64,000 nt of DNA, taken from assembly GCA_963701995.1 (NCBI GenBank), contig OY969693.1:372001-436000 (forward strand), written 5' to 3'. Source of the DNA: Methanoflorens sp963701995 (GTDB taxonomy: Archaea > Halobacteriota > Bog-38 > Methanoflorentales > Methanoflorentaceae). Below, piece by piece: positions 17,447-26,186 of the stretch. Below the pieces are notes generated by a model. It saw only the letters and a list, made by a program, of their open reading frames with translations, was not told where the DNA came from and did no database searches. Positions within the stretch are counted from its first letter, which is position 1, and each line of letters opens with the position of its first letter. Both the position numbers and the translations under genes were made by a program.

Positions 17447-17746
17447 ATGCTAGAAATTACTGTGCACGAGATACGGGGGATATGCCCGGTGCATTCCGTC
17501 GGGGACCGCATTATCACAGACGGGCCTAATATCGTGCTTGCCAAAACCGGTGCGCTGTGCACCCACGCGCTCTCGACCCTCCTCCATTATACGACGATCC
17601 TCGAACACACGTGGTGCCCCGTTGCCCTTGGCTTGACGACGCCTGAAGACCCCGCGCACGCTTACATGCAGTGCGTCGACCCGGGGCCGCCGTACACAGA
17701 AGGGGGCACGGTCATCTTCCGCTGTCGGAAAATAGAGCGTGAATAA
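17447..17746 (+). CDS. TIGR04076 family protein
   Basis: A 99-residue cytoplasmic protein of the TIGR04076 family. It shows the family pattern of an N-terminal strand with GICPVHSVGD, the ALCTHALSTLLHY segment with conserved Cys/His, and the C-terminal DPGPPYTEGGTVIFRC motif. Several conserved cysteines suggest metal or cofactor binding. The function is unknown. A TATA-like box at 17407 supports its own promoter. Confidence 0.9.
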   Translation: MLEITVHEIRGICPVHSVGDRIITDGPNIVLAKTGALCTHALSTLLHYTTILEHTWCPVALGLTTPEDPAHAYMQCVDPGPPYTEGGTVIFRCRKIERE

Positions 17747-17792
17747 GAGCGGCCGAGCGCACGGCGCCGATGACCACCGTGGTCACCTTTCC

Positions 17793-17981
17793 CTACCCTT
17801 GCGCTCTCGACTGCAGGATCCACTGTCTGCGCCTGAAATACAGCAGCATCGCGATGACGATCACCACGCTAGCAAGCCAGAACCCAGGATACCCCCACGG
17901 GGAGGTCACTTCTGGCTCCCTGAAGTTCATGCCATAGACGCTCGCGATAAACGCGAGCGGGAGAAATATCGTCCCCTCATT
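17793..17981 (-). pseudogene. corA: Remnant of a CorA magnesium transporter (C-terminal end)
   Basis: Minus-strand translation gives TIFLPLAFIASVYGMNF, then a PE motif and WGYPGFWLASVVIVIA, closing with YFRRRQWI and a TAG stop at 17793. This is the two-helix C-terminus of CorA, including the selectivity motif GMN. Only about 60 codons remain; the upstream part (KSRGKAEK...) is joined with a small deletion and the rest of the gene is missing. It lies antisense to the region before acs and shows that this junction has been rearranged. Confidence 0.75.
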
Positions 17982-18137
17982 TTTTCAGCTTTTCCTCGAC
18001 TTTTCACGGCGTCGCGCTCGCCCGCACAAAACGCGGCAAGGGCCTATGTAGGTGTGCGAACGTATACGGTGCGGAGCTTGTGGATGTCGCGGATTAAGCG
18101 CCATCCAACTCACCAAACGGTCAAACAGGTGATACGC

Positions 18138-20054
18138 GTGGCTATTGAAGAAGAGGAGACAACCTCGGTCCTTCTGCACGAAAAGCGGGTGTTTCGCCCG
18201 AGCACCGCGGTCGTCGAAGCGGCGCGCGTCAAAGACTGGGAAGCTGAACTTCGGATAGGCACGGATATCGAGGCATACTGGGCGGCGAAGGCGCGGGAAT
18301 TCGAATGGTTTACGCCGTGGACTAAAGTCCTCGACACAAGCGAGGCGCCGTTTTATAAGTGGTTCGTAGGCGGCACGACCAATGTCACATACAACGCAGT
18401 GGATCGTCACCTCGCCACGGAACGTCGCGCCCGCGTTGCCCTCCTTTACGTTAACGAACGAGGGGAGGAGCGCAAAGTCACCTATGCCGAGCTCGCCCGT
18501 GAGGTGAACAAGATGGCAAACGCGCTAACGAGCCTCGGCGTGCGAAAGGGGGATCGTGTGGCGATGTACCTCCCACCGTGTGTCGAGGCTGCCGTATCGA
18601 TGCTCGCGTGCGCGAAGATCGGAGCAGTTCACAGCGTCGTGTATGCTGGCTTTAGCGTGCGTGCACTGGCGGATCGCATTCACGACGCGAATGCCAAGAT
18701 CATTATCACTGCAGACGGAACGTTCCGCCGGGGAAAGGTGATCGACCTGAAAAGCATCGCGGATGAAGCCATTGACGCGAGCCCGAGCATCGAAACGACG
18801 GTGGTGGTGCGCCACGCTGGCAACTCAGTCCCAATCCCAGAAACAGGGCGAGAGGTGTTGTATGACGAGCTCACGCACGGAGCAAGCGCCACGTGTGACG
18901 CTGAACCGATGGACGCAGAAGATACGCTCTTTATCCTCTACACGTCAGGAAGCACGGGAACGCCAAAAGGCGTCGTGCACACGACCGGCGGGTATATGGT
19001 TGCGACGGCGACGACATTGCGGACCGCATTTGACATTCACGACGATGACGTGTGGTGGTGCACGGCTGACATCGGATGGATAACGGGTCACAGCTACTGC
19101 GTCTACGCACCATTGCTCGCCGGCACCACGAGCCTTATCTACGAGGGCGCGCCTGACCATCCCGAACCGGACGCGCTGTGGCGAGTGGTCGAGCGCAACG
19201 CTGTGACGAAGTTTTACACGGCACCGACGACCATCCGCCACCTCATGCGATTCGGGGAGAAATGGCCCCAAGGCTGCGACCTTAGCTCTTTGAGAATTCT
19301 TGGCACGGTCGGTGAACCCATCAACCCGGAGGCTTGGGTCTGGTACTACGAACACGTCGGAGGGTTGCGCTGTCCGATCATGGACACGTGGTGGCAGACA
19401 GAAACCGGCTGCTTCATGATCTCGCCGATCCCGGTATCACCACTCAAACCAGGATCGGCGACGAAGCCTCTCCCCGGCGTCGAAGCGGATGTCGTGGGCT
19501 TGGACGGGAAACCCGTGCCGCGAGGGCGTGGCGGGCTGCTCGTCATTACACGCCCGTGGCCGTCGATGCTGCGGACGCTTTACAACAACCCTGAGCGGTA
19601 CAAGAGGACCTACTGGGAGCAGATCCCAGGGGGGATCTACGTCTCTGGGGATATCGCACGCAAAGACGAAGACGGCTACTTCTGGATACAGGGGCGGGCC
19701 GACGATGTGCTCAAGATCGCGGGACACCGTATCGGCACCAGCGAGATCGAATCAGCGTTTGTGAGCCACTCAGCGGTGTCGGAGGCAGCCGTGATCGGGA
19801 AACCCGACCCGATCAGAGGGGAGGTCATAAAAGCGTTTATCATCCTCAAAGAGGGATATGCAGAGACTCCAGAGCTCGTCAACGAGCTTAAGAAGCACGT
19901 ACGGCACGAGCTCGGGCCGATTGCCGTCATAGGAGAGATCGCCTTTACCGCCACGCTCCCGAAGACCCGCAGCGGGAAGATCATGCGAAGGGTGCTCAAG
20001 GCCCGGGAGCTTGGCATCGACGTAGGCGATGTGTCGACGCTGATCGAAACGTGA
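18138..20054 (+). CDS. acs: Acetyl-CoA synthetase (AMP-forming)
   Basis: A 638-residue acyl-adenylate enzyme that converts acetate, ATP and CoA to acetyl-CoA, AMP and PPi. Clear signatures: the P-loop-like LYTSGSTGTPKGVVH, the DTWWQTETG adenylation motif, the YVSGDIARKDEDGYFWI hinge region, RADDVLKIAGHRIG, and the terminal TRSGKIMRR with the acetylation-sensitive lysine. The frame is open back to 17739, but the first ~130 codons overlap the antisense corA remnant and have no Acs homology, so I put the start at GTG 18138 (or 18129). The soluble pyrophosphatase gene about 5 kb downstream would pull the reaction forward. A 155-bp piece of a second acs copy is at 23493. Confidence 0.93.
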   Translation: MAIEEEETTSVLLHEKRVFRPSTAVVEAARVKDWEAELRIGTDIEAYWAAKAREFEWFTPWTKVLDTSEAPFYKWFVGGTTNVTYNAVDRHLATERRARVALLYVNERGEERKVTYAELAREVNKMANALTSLGVRKGDRVAMYLPPCVEAAVSMLACAKIGAVHSVVYAGFSVRALADRIHDANAKIIITADGTFRRGKVIDLKSIADEAIDASPSIETTVVVRHAGNSVPIPETGREVLYDELTHGASATCDAEPMDAEDTLFILYTSGSTGTPKGVVHTTGGYMVATATTLRTAFDIHDDDVWWCTADIGWITGHSYCVYAPLLAGTTSLIYEGAPDHPEPDALWRVVERNAVTKFYTAPTTIRHLMRFGEKWPQGCDLSSLRILGTVGEPINPEAWVWYYEHVGGLRCPIMDTWWQTETGCFMISPIPVSPLKPGSATKPLPGVEADVVGLDGKPVPRGRGGLLVITRPWPSMLRTLYNNPERYKRTYWEQIPGGIYVSGDIARKDEDGYFWIQGRADDVLKIAGHRIGTSEIESAFVSHSAVSEAAVIGKPDPIRGEVIKAFIILKEGYAETPELVNELKKHVRHELGPIAVIGEIAFTATLPKTRSGKIMRRVLKARELGIDVGDVSTLIET

Positions 20055-20475
20055 CGTTCGACGACTGACGAGGCGTAAGGGCGGCTTATCACACGTGAAG
20101 CACCTCGCCCGCGAGAATCTGGGTCTAAGCCGCCTATTTCCGGTGTGAAACACTCAGCGCGTGCGGGCAACGTCGAGCCTCTGTGGCAGTGCACGCAGTG
20201 AGTCTTGACGCTTGACGCTCGTAAGACCACTCCAGATGGTCAATTGAATTTTTTCGCGGCGCCTATACAAGCATCGTGGCGCGACAGTGAATACGATGAC
20301 CTCGTGCTGGCAGCGGCGCTAGGGTGCTGCCGCGCTCTACTGCTAGCCTCTGGCTCGCGCTCGCGGCAGAGCTTGTTCTTTGGTGCACAAGCAGCACTTT
20401 TAAGGCAGAGGCGTCCTATAACCTTAGTTTAAACCTACTGTCGTCGCACACGACGCTCGAGGAGGATCGGTTCTA
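20055..20475. other. Intergenic stretch with hairpin after acs
   Basis: About 420 bases, no gene I can support. A 9-bp perfect inverted repeat (GGCGGCTTA at 20080-20088, TAAGCCGCC at 20126-20134) lies just after the acs stop and may act in transcript ending. The last bases carry GAGGAGGAT, a strong Shine-Dalgarno site for the NUDIX gene. Confidence 0.5.
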
Positions 20476-20898
20476 ATGAGTGACAAAGCGTGGGGAATCG
20501 CCGCCTACGCGCTGCTTCAAAACGGCGAGGGCAAATGCCTGTTTCTGCGCCGATCGCCCGATTCAAAGACCAACCCAGGGAGGTGGGAACCGCCCGGGGG
20601 CAAGCTCGATCCGGGAGAGCGGCTTGACGAGGCATTGCGGCGAGAGGTGTTAGAAGAAGCGGGCCTGCAGATATCAGTGCGGCGTTTGCTGGGGGCCATC
20701 GAGTATGAGGTGCCCGCGGTCAAAGTGGCGTGCCTCATCATGGATGGGGACCTCGTCACACAGAGCGTCAAGCTTAGCAGGGAGCACGATTCCTATAGGT
20801 GGGTGCGGCTGTCCGAGGTACACCAGATTGACCTGGCGACGCAGTTTCGGCGCTTCTTTGCGGGCGATCAATCGCGGCGAAACGTTCTGTCGCAGTGA
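20476..20898 (+). CDS. NUDIX hydrolase
   Basis: A 140-residue NUDIX protein with a complete box at residues 41-64 (GGKLDPGERL, then REVLEEAGL), which binds Mg2+ and hydrolyses nucleoside diphosphates linked to another group. ATG 20476 follows GAGGAGGA. The gene starts 54 bases before the RelA/SpoT-SLOG-RyR gene on the same strand. This suggests a shared transcript and a role in making, degrading or resetting a nucleotide signal. A generic house-cleaning role as in MutT is the alternative. Confidence 0.92.
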   Translation: MSDKAWGIAAYALLQNGEGKCLFLRRSPDSKTNPGRWEPPGGKLDPGERLDEALRREVLEEAGLQISVRRLLGAIEYEVPAVKVACLIMDGDLVTQSVKLSREHDSYRWVRLSEVHQIDLATQFRRFFAGDQSRRNVLSQ

Positions 20899-20951
20899 GG
20901 CACACGTATGAGCGTCACATCAATTCGAAATGAGCGAAGGTGCCGAGCACG

Positions 20952-22727
20952 ATGAGTGAGGCCGATCAAGAGCAGTTCCGCGCGTGGTATCGGGAACAGA
21001 TCGAGAACTATCTGCGCGTTGCACCACGTTATAAAGAGCTCGCGAAGGTTCTTAACAGCATCCTCACGGCGCTCGCCGACCGGTTTGCGCCCCTCGCGAT
21101 CGTTCAGACGCGTCCTAAGTCATTATCGAGTTTCGCCGAGAAAATCATTCGCAAACGGGCCGAGACGAGCGATCCGGTCAATGACTTCACCGACCTCTGC
21201 GGCGGACGCGTCATCACCCATACCCAGACTGAGGTGACGACGATCTGCACGTACATTCAGCAGCATTTCGATATCGATTGGGACAACAGCGTCAACATTG
21301 ACCAGCGCCTCAAGCCGACCGAGTTCGGGTACCGCTCGGTTCACTACATCGTCAGCCTGCGTCCCGGTTCGATGACTGTCGGCGGGGTTTCGATCGACGT
21401 ACCCGAGACCGTCGCCCGCTTGAAGGCGGAGATACAGGTGCGCACCCTGCTCGAACACGCGTGGGCCGACTTCAGTCACGACAAGAGCTATAAGAGTGCT
21501 TTCGCCTTCCCCAGGCCGTGGCAGCGTGAGCTCGCGCGAATAGCGGCAGTGCTCGAGGACGCCGACCAATCTTTCGCGACGATCGAGAACCGGCTTACGG
21601 CGTATGCCGCCAACTACGGCGCCTATATGAGCGAGGCGCAGGTACGAGATGAGGTGCGTACCCTCGCCTTGATCCTCGAGTACGACCCGCACAACGTCAA
21701 ACACGTGCACCGCATCGGCCGACTGGAGATGACGCTGGGCGACTGGGAGCGGGCTATCGAGACCTTCACCGCGTACGCGGACACAGGCTACGCCCCACTT
21801 CTCAAAGACCTGGGCGTCGCCCTCTGCAAGCGGCACAGCGGGACGCCCGAGAGCGCGGGCTACCTGACCGGACAGCGCTATCTCGAGACCTCACTCGCGA
21901 AAGTCCGCGATTCCGACACGCTCGTCAGCCTTGCCGATACGTATCGCGAGCGCGACGAAGAGCGGGCGCGCGAGCTCTACCGTGAGGCGTTCGAGCTCGA
22001 TCCGTCGGATCCCTACGCGCTCATCAACTATCTCGAGCTCGAGATCAGCCACCGCGGCACGACGTCGATCATCGACGTAGTGCGGCCGTTGATGCGCATG
22101 GCGATACGACGCTGTTGGGAGCAGACCGCCGTCGGCATCAACATCCCGTGGGCTTACTACGCCCTCGGCGTGCTCCACCTGCTCCTCGATGAGCACCACG
22201 AAAGCCTTATCGCCTATGCGAAGGCGATACAGATGAGCACCGCCGAGTGGCCGATCGAAAGTGCCTACCACTCACTGGTGAAGCTCGCGCCCGTGCACGA
22301 GGCGTTGCGCGGGTACGAATGGGCGCGCACCGTGTTGCTCATAGGATGGGCCGGACGATTCAACTCCGCCGAGGCTCGCGCCCACCTGAAAAAGCTGACG
22401 ACGCCGAATGGCCGACGCTTAGAAGAGCCGGTAGCAGTCGTCGCAGGCGGCTACGATTCTCCTGGAGCGGCATATGCAGCGAGCTACCGGGGGCTTATGC
22501 TCGCGGCCTTCAAGGGGTACACAGGGACGCTCATCTCGGGCGGCACGGGCAGCGGCATCAGCCGCGTGGTCGGGGACGTGCAAGAGCGCTACCCCGAGCT
22601 GCAGACCATAGGATTCGTGCCGCACGTGCTTCCCTCGGACGCCGCAGTCGATCAGCGATACCGCGAGATCCGCCGCACTGATGGCGAGGGCTTCAACCCT
22701 TCGGAGCCCCTGCAGTACCTGGGTTGA
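20952..22727 (+). CDS. RelA/SpoT synthetase - TPR - SLOG protein, 0-frame part of a +1 frameshifted gene
   Basis: A 591-codon frame from ATG 20952. Residues ~5-225 form a RelA/SpoT-type pyrophosphokinase domain with key motifs kept: RPKSLSSFAEKI, FTDLCGGRVI (catalytic Asp), FGYRSVHYIV, EIQVRTLLEHAWADFSHD and SYK. These make (p)ppGpp or modify other nucleotides or tRNA in toxSAS enzymes; no HD hydrolase is present. TPR-like repeats follow (~230-430), then the first half of a SLOG domain with VAVVAGGYDSPG and GTLISGGTGSGISRVVG. After Tyr589 (TAC 22716) the 0-frame meets TGA within three codons, while homology continues in the +1 frame from TGG 22720. The complete shifted protein would be about 840 residues. 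Confidence 0.85.
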   Translation: MSEADQEQFRAWYREQIENYLRVAPRYKELAKVLNSILTALADRFAPLAIVQTRPKSLSSFAEKIIRKRAETSDPVNDFTDLCGGRVITHTQTEVTTICTYIQQHFDIDWDNSVNIDQRLKPTEFGYRSVHYIVSLRPGSMTVGGVSIDVPETVARLKAEIQVRTLLEHAWADFSHDKSYKSAFAFPRPWQRELARIAAVLEDADQSFATIENRLTAYAANYGAYMSEAQVRDEVRTLALILEYDPHNVKHVHRIGRLEMTLGDWERAIETFTAYADTGYAPLLKDLGVALCKRHSGTPESAGYLTGQRYLETSLAKVRDSDTLVSLADTYRERDEERARELYREAFELDPSDPYALINYLELEISHRGTTSIIDVVRPLMRMAIRRCWEQTAVGINIPWAYYALGVLHLLLDEHHESLIAYAKAIQMSTAEWPIESAYHSLVKLAPVHEALRGYEWARTVLLIGWAGRFNSAEARAHLKKLTTPNGRRLEEPVAVVAGGYDSPGAAYAASYRGLMLAAFKGYTGTLISGGTGSGISRVVGDVQERYPELQTIGFVPHVLPSDAAVDQRYREIRRTDGEGFNPSEPLQYLG

Positions 22728-23475
22728 TCTCATCGGATCGGACGTTTCGCCCGCGAGCGTCAAGCTTCTCGGTATCGGCGGCGGCAGCATCGCCGGCATC
22801 GAATACCGCCTCGCGCTCGCGTTGCGCGCACGCGTCGCCCTTGTCACGGGAAGCGGACACGAAGCGGCGCGGCTGATCCAAGACGACGAATGGAGCGCGT
22901 CCGAGACGCTCATACAGCTGCCAAAGGACCCGCTTTCGGCACAGGTGTTCATCGGCTCAACCGAGCAAACGCTCCCCACAGCAGTGCGCGAGCGCATCGC
23001 GAGGGAAATCCACGACATCTATCGCAACCGTCTCAAGCTCACCCAGAGCCAGGAACCCTCGCTCACCGAATGGGACAAGCTCGTCGACCACTTGAAACAA
23101 TCCAACAGGGCGCAGGCAGACCATATCGCACAGAAACTGAACGCCGCCGGCTATACCGTCAGGAAGGCGCGCAACGCGAGCGTGATGCCGCGGCAATTCA
23201 CGCCCGGCGAGGTGGAGATCATGGCGGAGCTCGAGCACGCCCGCTGGAACGTGGAACGCCTCCTTGACGGCTGGAAATGGGGGCCGACAAAGGACGTGGC
23301 GAAGAAGGTAAGCCCGTACATCATACCCTGGTCAGCCCTTCCCGAAGAGATGAAGGAGTCCGACCGAGAAGCGGTGCGTCACATACCACACTTGCTCGCC
23401 GAGGTGGGAATGGAGATCATTCGAATGCCTGCCAACAAGCGCAAACGCTCGCGTCGAAAGCCTATTCCTGCGTGA
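22720..23475 (+). CDS. SLOG C-terminal half plus RyR domains, +1-frame part of the same gene
   Basis: Begins W-V-D-L at the shift site and completes the SLOG domain (KLLGIGGGSIAGIEYRLALA, then LVTGSGHEAARL). It then gives RyR-type repeats (WDKLVDHLKQSNRAQADHI, HARWNVERLLDGW and IPWSALPEEMKESDRE). There is no independent ribosome binding site, so expression as a fusion by +1 frameshifting is the simplest reading. Its layout and break point match the copy at 7437/8269 exactly, although the two differ at many positions. Confidence 0.82.
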   Translation, partial: WVDLIGSDVSPASVKLLGIGGGSIAGIEYRLALALRARVALVTGSGHEAARLIQDDEWSASETLIQLPKDPLSAQVFIGSTEQTLPTAVRERIAREIHDIYRNRLKLTQSQEPSLTEWDKLVDHLKQSNRAQADHIAQKLNAAGYTVRKARNASVMPRQFTPGEVEIMAELEHARWNVERLLDGWKWGPTKDVAKKVSPYIIPWSALPEEMKESDREAVRHIPHLLAEVGMEIIRMPANKRKRSRRKPIPA

Positions 23476-23838
23476 CACCGCGTTACAAACCGTTTGACAT
23501 ACACGACGATGACGTGAGGTGGTGCACGGCTGACATCGGATGGATAACGGGTCATAGCTACTGCGTCTACGCACCGTTGCTCGTCGGCACCGCGAGCCTC
23601 GTCTACGAGGGCGCGTATGACTATCCCGAACAGGATGCGCTGCGGCGGCTAGGAGGGCTCCACCACAGGACGCCTCGTGGAGGCTAACAGAAAGGTATTT
23701 TTTTGAAATATCAGCTTTCCTTCAACCACAAGCACCCAGCTCACGTGCCCTCGTCGGGCCTCCTCACAGCTGAAACCGAAAACGTTTATCGGTTTCGCGC
23801 GCAAGTATACCCGCCTTGAGAATGCCAGGAGACTTAAC
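23476..23838. other. Intergenic stretch with acs fragment and lipoprotein promoter
   Basis: Holds the acs-like fragment (23493-23647) and then a plain stretch ending in a TATA-like CGTTTATCGG near 23783 and an AGGAGA site before the next ATG. Confidence 0.6.
23493..23647 (+). pseudogene. Fragment of a second acetyl-CoA synthetase gene
   Basis: These 155 bases align without gaps to 19029-19183 inside acs, with 14 mismatches by eye (about 91% identity). They encode FDIHDDDVRWCTADIGWITG and onwards, the stretch before the adenylation motif. The rest of the gene is absent, so this is a dead piece. It lies right after the RelA-SLOG-RyR gene, and the intact acs lies right before the NUDIX gene. 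Confidence 0.85.
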
Positions 23839-24378
23839 ATGAAGGCGCATACGTTGGCAGCGGTGCTCACTGCGGCCGTAGCAGCCGCGGTGCTCGTAAG
23901 TGGCTGCGCGTCTTCCTTGCCGTTCAGCTCTACCCCCACCCCTAAGCCGCGAGACTCAAGCGGATCGTATGATGCCGCTTTCGGTCAGAGCGGGTGGCGC
24001 GCCGTCGATAAGTTCACGCAAGTTACGCCAAACGTGTATTCTGGCAACTACGCGGACGTGCAAGGGCTCACGTGGAACTTCACAGTCGAATTGATGTCGT
24101 CCGGAAACGATTCTTACGGCCGGTACTTCCAGCTGATGAAGGAAAGAACCGATGCCGGGTATGTCAAGACGAATGAATCGAAGATCAATCTGGGGAATGG
24201 ACAGACGGTCTTTGGCAGAGTTGACGAGAAGTGGTACGGCTACAAAGCAAGCAGTACGACAAACCCGGCGCTGGCTGCTCTTTTCTACGGCTATGACGAA
24301 ACCAACGCGAGCTGGATTGTAGCGACTGCTTCGAGTGGTGCGGCGGCAACGGCGCACACGAGCACGGCGTCATCTTGA
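23839..24378 (+). CDS. Lipoprotein of unknown function
   Basis: A 179-residue secreted protein. The signal peptide ends in the lipobox LVSGCAS with the lipidated cysteine near residue 23, then a Thr/Pro/Ser-rich linker. The mature domain is beta-rich (SGWRAVDKFTQVTPNVYSG, then a long second half) with no motif I know. ATG 23839 follows AGGAGA, and a TATA-like element lies about 50 bases upstream. It is probably anchored on the outer face of the cell membrane. Confidence 0.8.
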   Translation: MKAHTLAAVLTAAVAAAVLVSGCASSLPFSSTPTPKPRDSSGSYDAAFGQSGWRAVDKFTQVTPNVYSGNYADVQGLTWNFTVELMSSGNDSYGRYFQLMKERTDAGYVKTNESKINLGNGQTVFGRVDEKWYGYKASSTTNPALAALFYGYDETNASWIVATASSGAAATAHTSTASS

Positions 24379-24508
24379 AGCACGTGCCACGCAAGAAAAA
24401 CGCATCGTTCTGACCGAACGCAATTTGGCGGCTGCAACCGTTATACCGATTCTCGAGGGCCTGCTATCTCGCTGCTATTTCAAATCCCACGTGCAGGTCC
24501 TGGATCGG

Positions 24509-24952
24509 TTATGAGGAGCTTCCAAACGAGTAGGCGTAATCTGATTCCGCCCAGCCGTAAGCGTGGTGGAGGCTCATCCACGTCCGAATCTTCGCTATGA
24601 TTAAATGGATGTGATTCCGGGCCCGCTCCGGTATCGCCACGTCGCACACCCTATCCTGCAGATATTGAAACGCCTCAGTGCTGCGCGAGCACGTCTGTAT
24701 GAGTTTTTCTGCGGCGTTCTCCGCATACGTGCCTTGTAAATCGCTGAGCTCAAAGATGAGCTCATCCACTTCGGCCATATCGTGTAGCATCGTACAGAAG
24801 GTGGCTAGCCCCTGGAATAACAGTTTGCCGAGAGCAGCGTGAAAGTAATGCACGGAGCCTCGTTTCACAGCAGCTGGCGCCTCAAAAGGCATCCGTGAGC
24901 TCACAGCTTCATTCAAGATCGTGACAGATTGCAGAATCAAGCAGCGCGACAA
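24509..24952 (-). CDS. Helical protein of unknown function
   Basis: A frame of 147 codons reading mostly as alpha helix (LFQGLATFCTMLHDMAEVDE, then LIQTCSRSTEAFQYLQDRV). The start may be one of several internal Met codons, since no ribosome binding site decides it. No family is recognised. It is transcribed toward the lipoprotein gene and away from the small Cys/His protein upstream. Confidence 0.5.
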   Translation of the reverse strand: MSRCLILQSVTILNEAVSSRMPFEAPAAVKRGSVHYFHAALGKLLFQGLATFCTMLHDMAEVDELIFELSDLQGTYAENAAEKLIQTCSRSTEAFQYLQDRVCDVAIPERARNHIHLIIAKIRTWMSLHHAYGWAESDYAYSFGSSS

Positions 24953-25023
24953 GCAACACGACAGCTTCGCCGGCGTGTGTTCGATACGCGCTGCTGCGCA
25001 CCGAAACGCGTTTCATAGGCGCC

Positions 25024-25254
25024 CTAAGGCAAATCCATGCTGATGAGATACCGTTTCACAAACTGGTCGGCTTCTTCGTCTCGTGGTTCAAAAAGAATTC
25101 CGTGATCGCCTGGAAACGGGATGCGGTGATCTTGTTCCCAAGATAGGACGGCTGGCGGTATTCCGTCAGGATATGCATCGCACGTCGCGTGCGCGAAGAC
25201 GACGTCGCGAAAGTGCTTGCATAGCGTGCATATCGGTGTCGCTAATAACGTCAT
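25024..25254 (-). CDS. Small Cys/His protein of a widespread uncharacterised family
   Basis: A 76-residue protein with CTLCKHF near the N-terminus, then CDAYPDGIPPAVL, DHRIPFPGDHGILFEP and a C-terminal helix. This set of motifs occurs in a small uncharacterised protein family found in many bacteria. The paired cysteines and His could bind metal. No function is known. Confidence 0.82.
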   Translation of the reverse strand: MTLLATPICTLCKHFRDVVFAHATCDAYPDGIPPAVLSWEQDHRIPFPGDHGILFEPRDEEADQFVKRYLISMDLP

Positions 25255-25463
25255 AGGACTGTCACGCGCGCAATAACGTCGCTTGGTTGCTTAAGCATAC
25301 TCATAGCGCATGCATCACAAGACCAGTGATAATGCGCCCTCGTCAGCTCGTGCGCCAGAAGCACTGATCAGGAGTGCGAGGTCAGCCAGATGCGAGGCGA
25401 TGCCAACTCCCTGCTGAGGGGATTTTTTATAGAACGGATGAGTATAGGGCAGCAGGTGTTACC

Positions 25464-25994
25464 GTGACCAATCTATGGAAATCGCTTCCTGTTGGACCTC
25501 ACCCGCCCGAAGTAGTGTACGCGCTGATCGAGGTCCCAAAAGGGTCCCAAAACAAGTACGAATATGAGAAAGACCTTGGCATCTTTGCCATTGACCGGGT
25601 GCTCTATTCACCTGTGCAGTACCCGACTGACTACGGCCTCATCCCGCAGACGTATTACGACGACGGTGATCCCCTGGACGTCATGGTTGTGATGGATGAA
25701 CCAACCTTTCCAGGATGCCTCATCGCTGTGCGGCCCATCGGCTTGATGCGGATGATTGACAGTGGGGACAACGATGACAAGGTCTTGGCTGTACCCGATA
25801 AAGATCCGATGTACGCGGAAATCACCGACATAAGCGATCTGCCCCCACACAAGATGCGAGCTATTGGACACTTCTTCACCGTCTACAAGCAGCTTGAGGG
25901 CAAAAAAACCGATGTCACTGGTTGGGAAGGAGCTGAAAGCGCTAAAAACGCAATAATGCATTCAATTAAGCTCTACACAGACAAATTCGGCTAA
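25464..25994 (+). CDS. ppa: Inorganic pyrophosphatase, family I
   Basis: A 176-residue soluble family I enzyme that hydrolyses pyrophosphate with Mg2+. The signature DDGDPLDVMV at residues 66-75 holds the metal-binding aspartates; EVPKGSQNKYE and QYPTDYGLIPQT are also family hallmarks. I chose GTG 25464, since the longer frame from 25374 adds 30 residues with no family match. The length matches archaeal family I enzymes. It supports biosynthesis and the AMP-forming acetate activation encoded upstream. Confidence 0.95.
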   Translation: MTNLWKSLPVGPHPPEVVYALIEVPKGSQNKYEYEKDLGIFAIDRVLYSPVQYPTDYGLIPQTYYDDGDPLDVMVVMDEPTFPGCLIAVRPIGLMRMIDSGDNDDKVLAVPDKDPMYAEITDISDLPPHKMRAIGHFFTVYKQLEGKKTDVTGWEGAESAKNAIMHSIKLYTDKFG

Positions 25995-26186
25995 CCAACG
26001 CCGCTCACGCCTCTTGGCTGGTATACTACGAATGTAGGCTGATCAATGCTGCAATTCAACCCCAACAGCCTTTAGCGCCTTTTCAGGCGGAGGGTCTGGT
26101 GCTTGATCAGGCGCTAACCGAGATACCGAAAAGTTCTTAATCGGGCTGCGTCCTACCTACGGCTGCGCTACAAGACACTGCATCAC

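Noticed and set aside
17739..18137. N-terminal extension of acetyl-CoA synthetase
   Set aside because: The extra ~130 codons are not Acs-like and overlap the antisense corA remnant; a GTG at 18138 gives the normal length.
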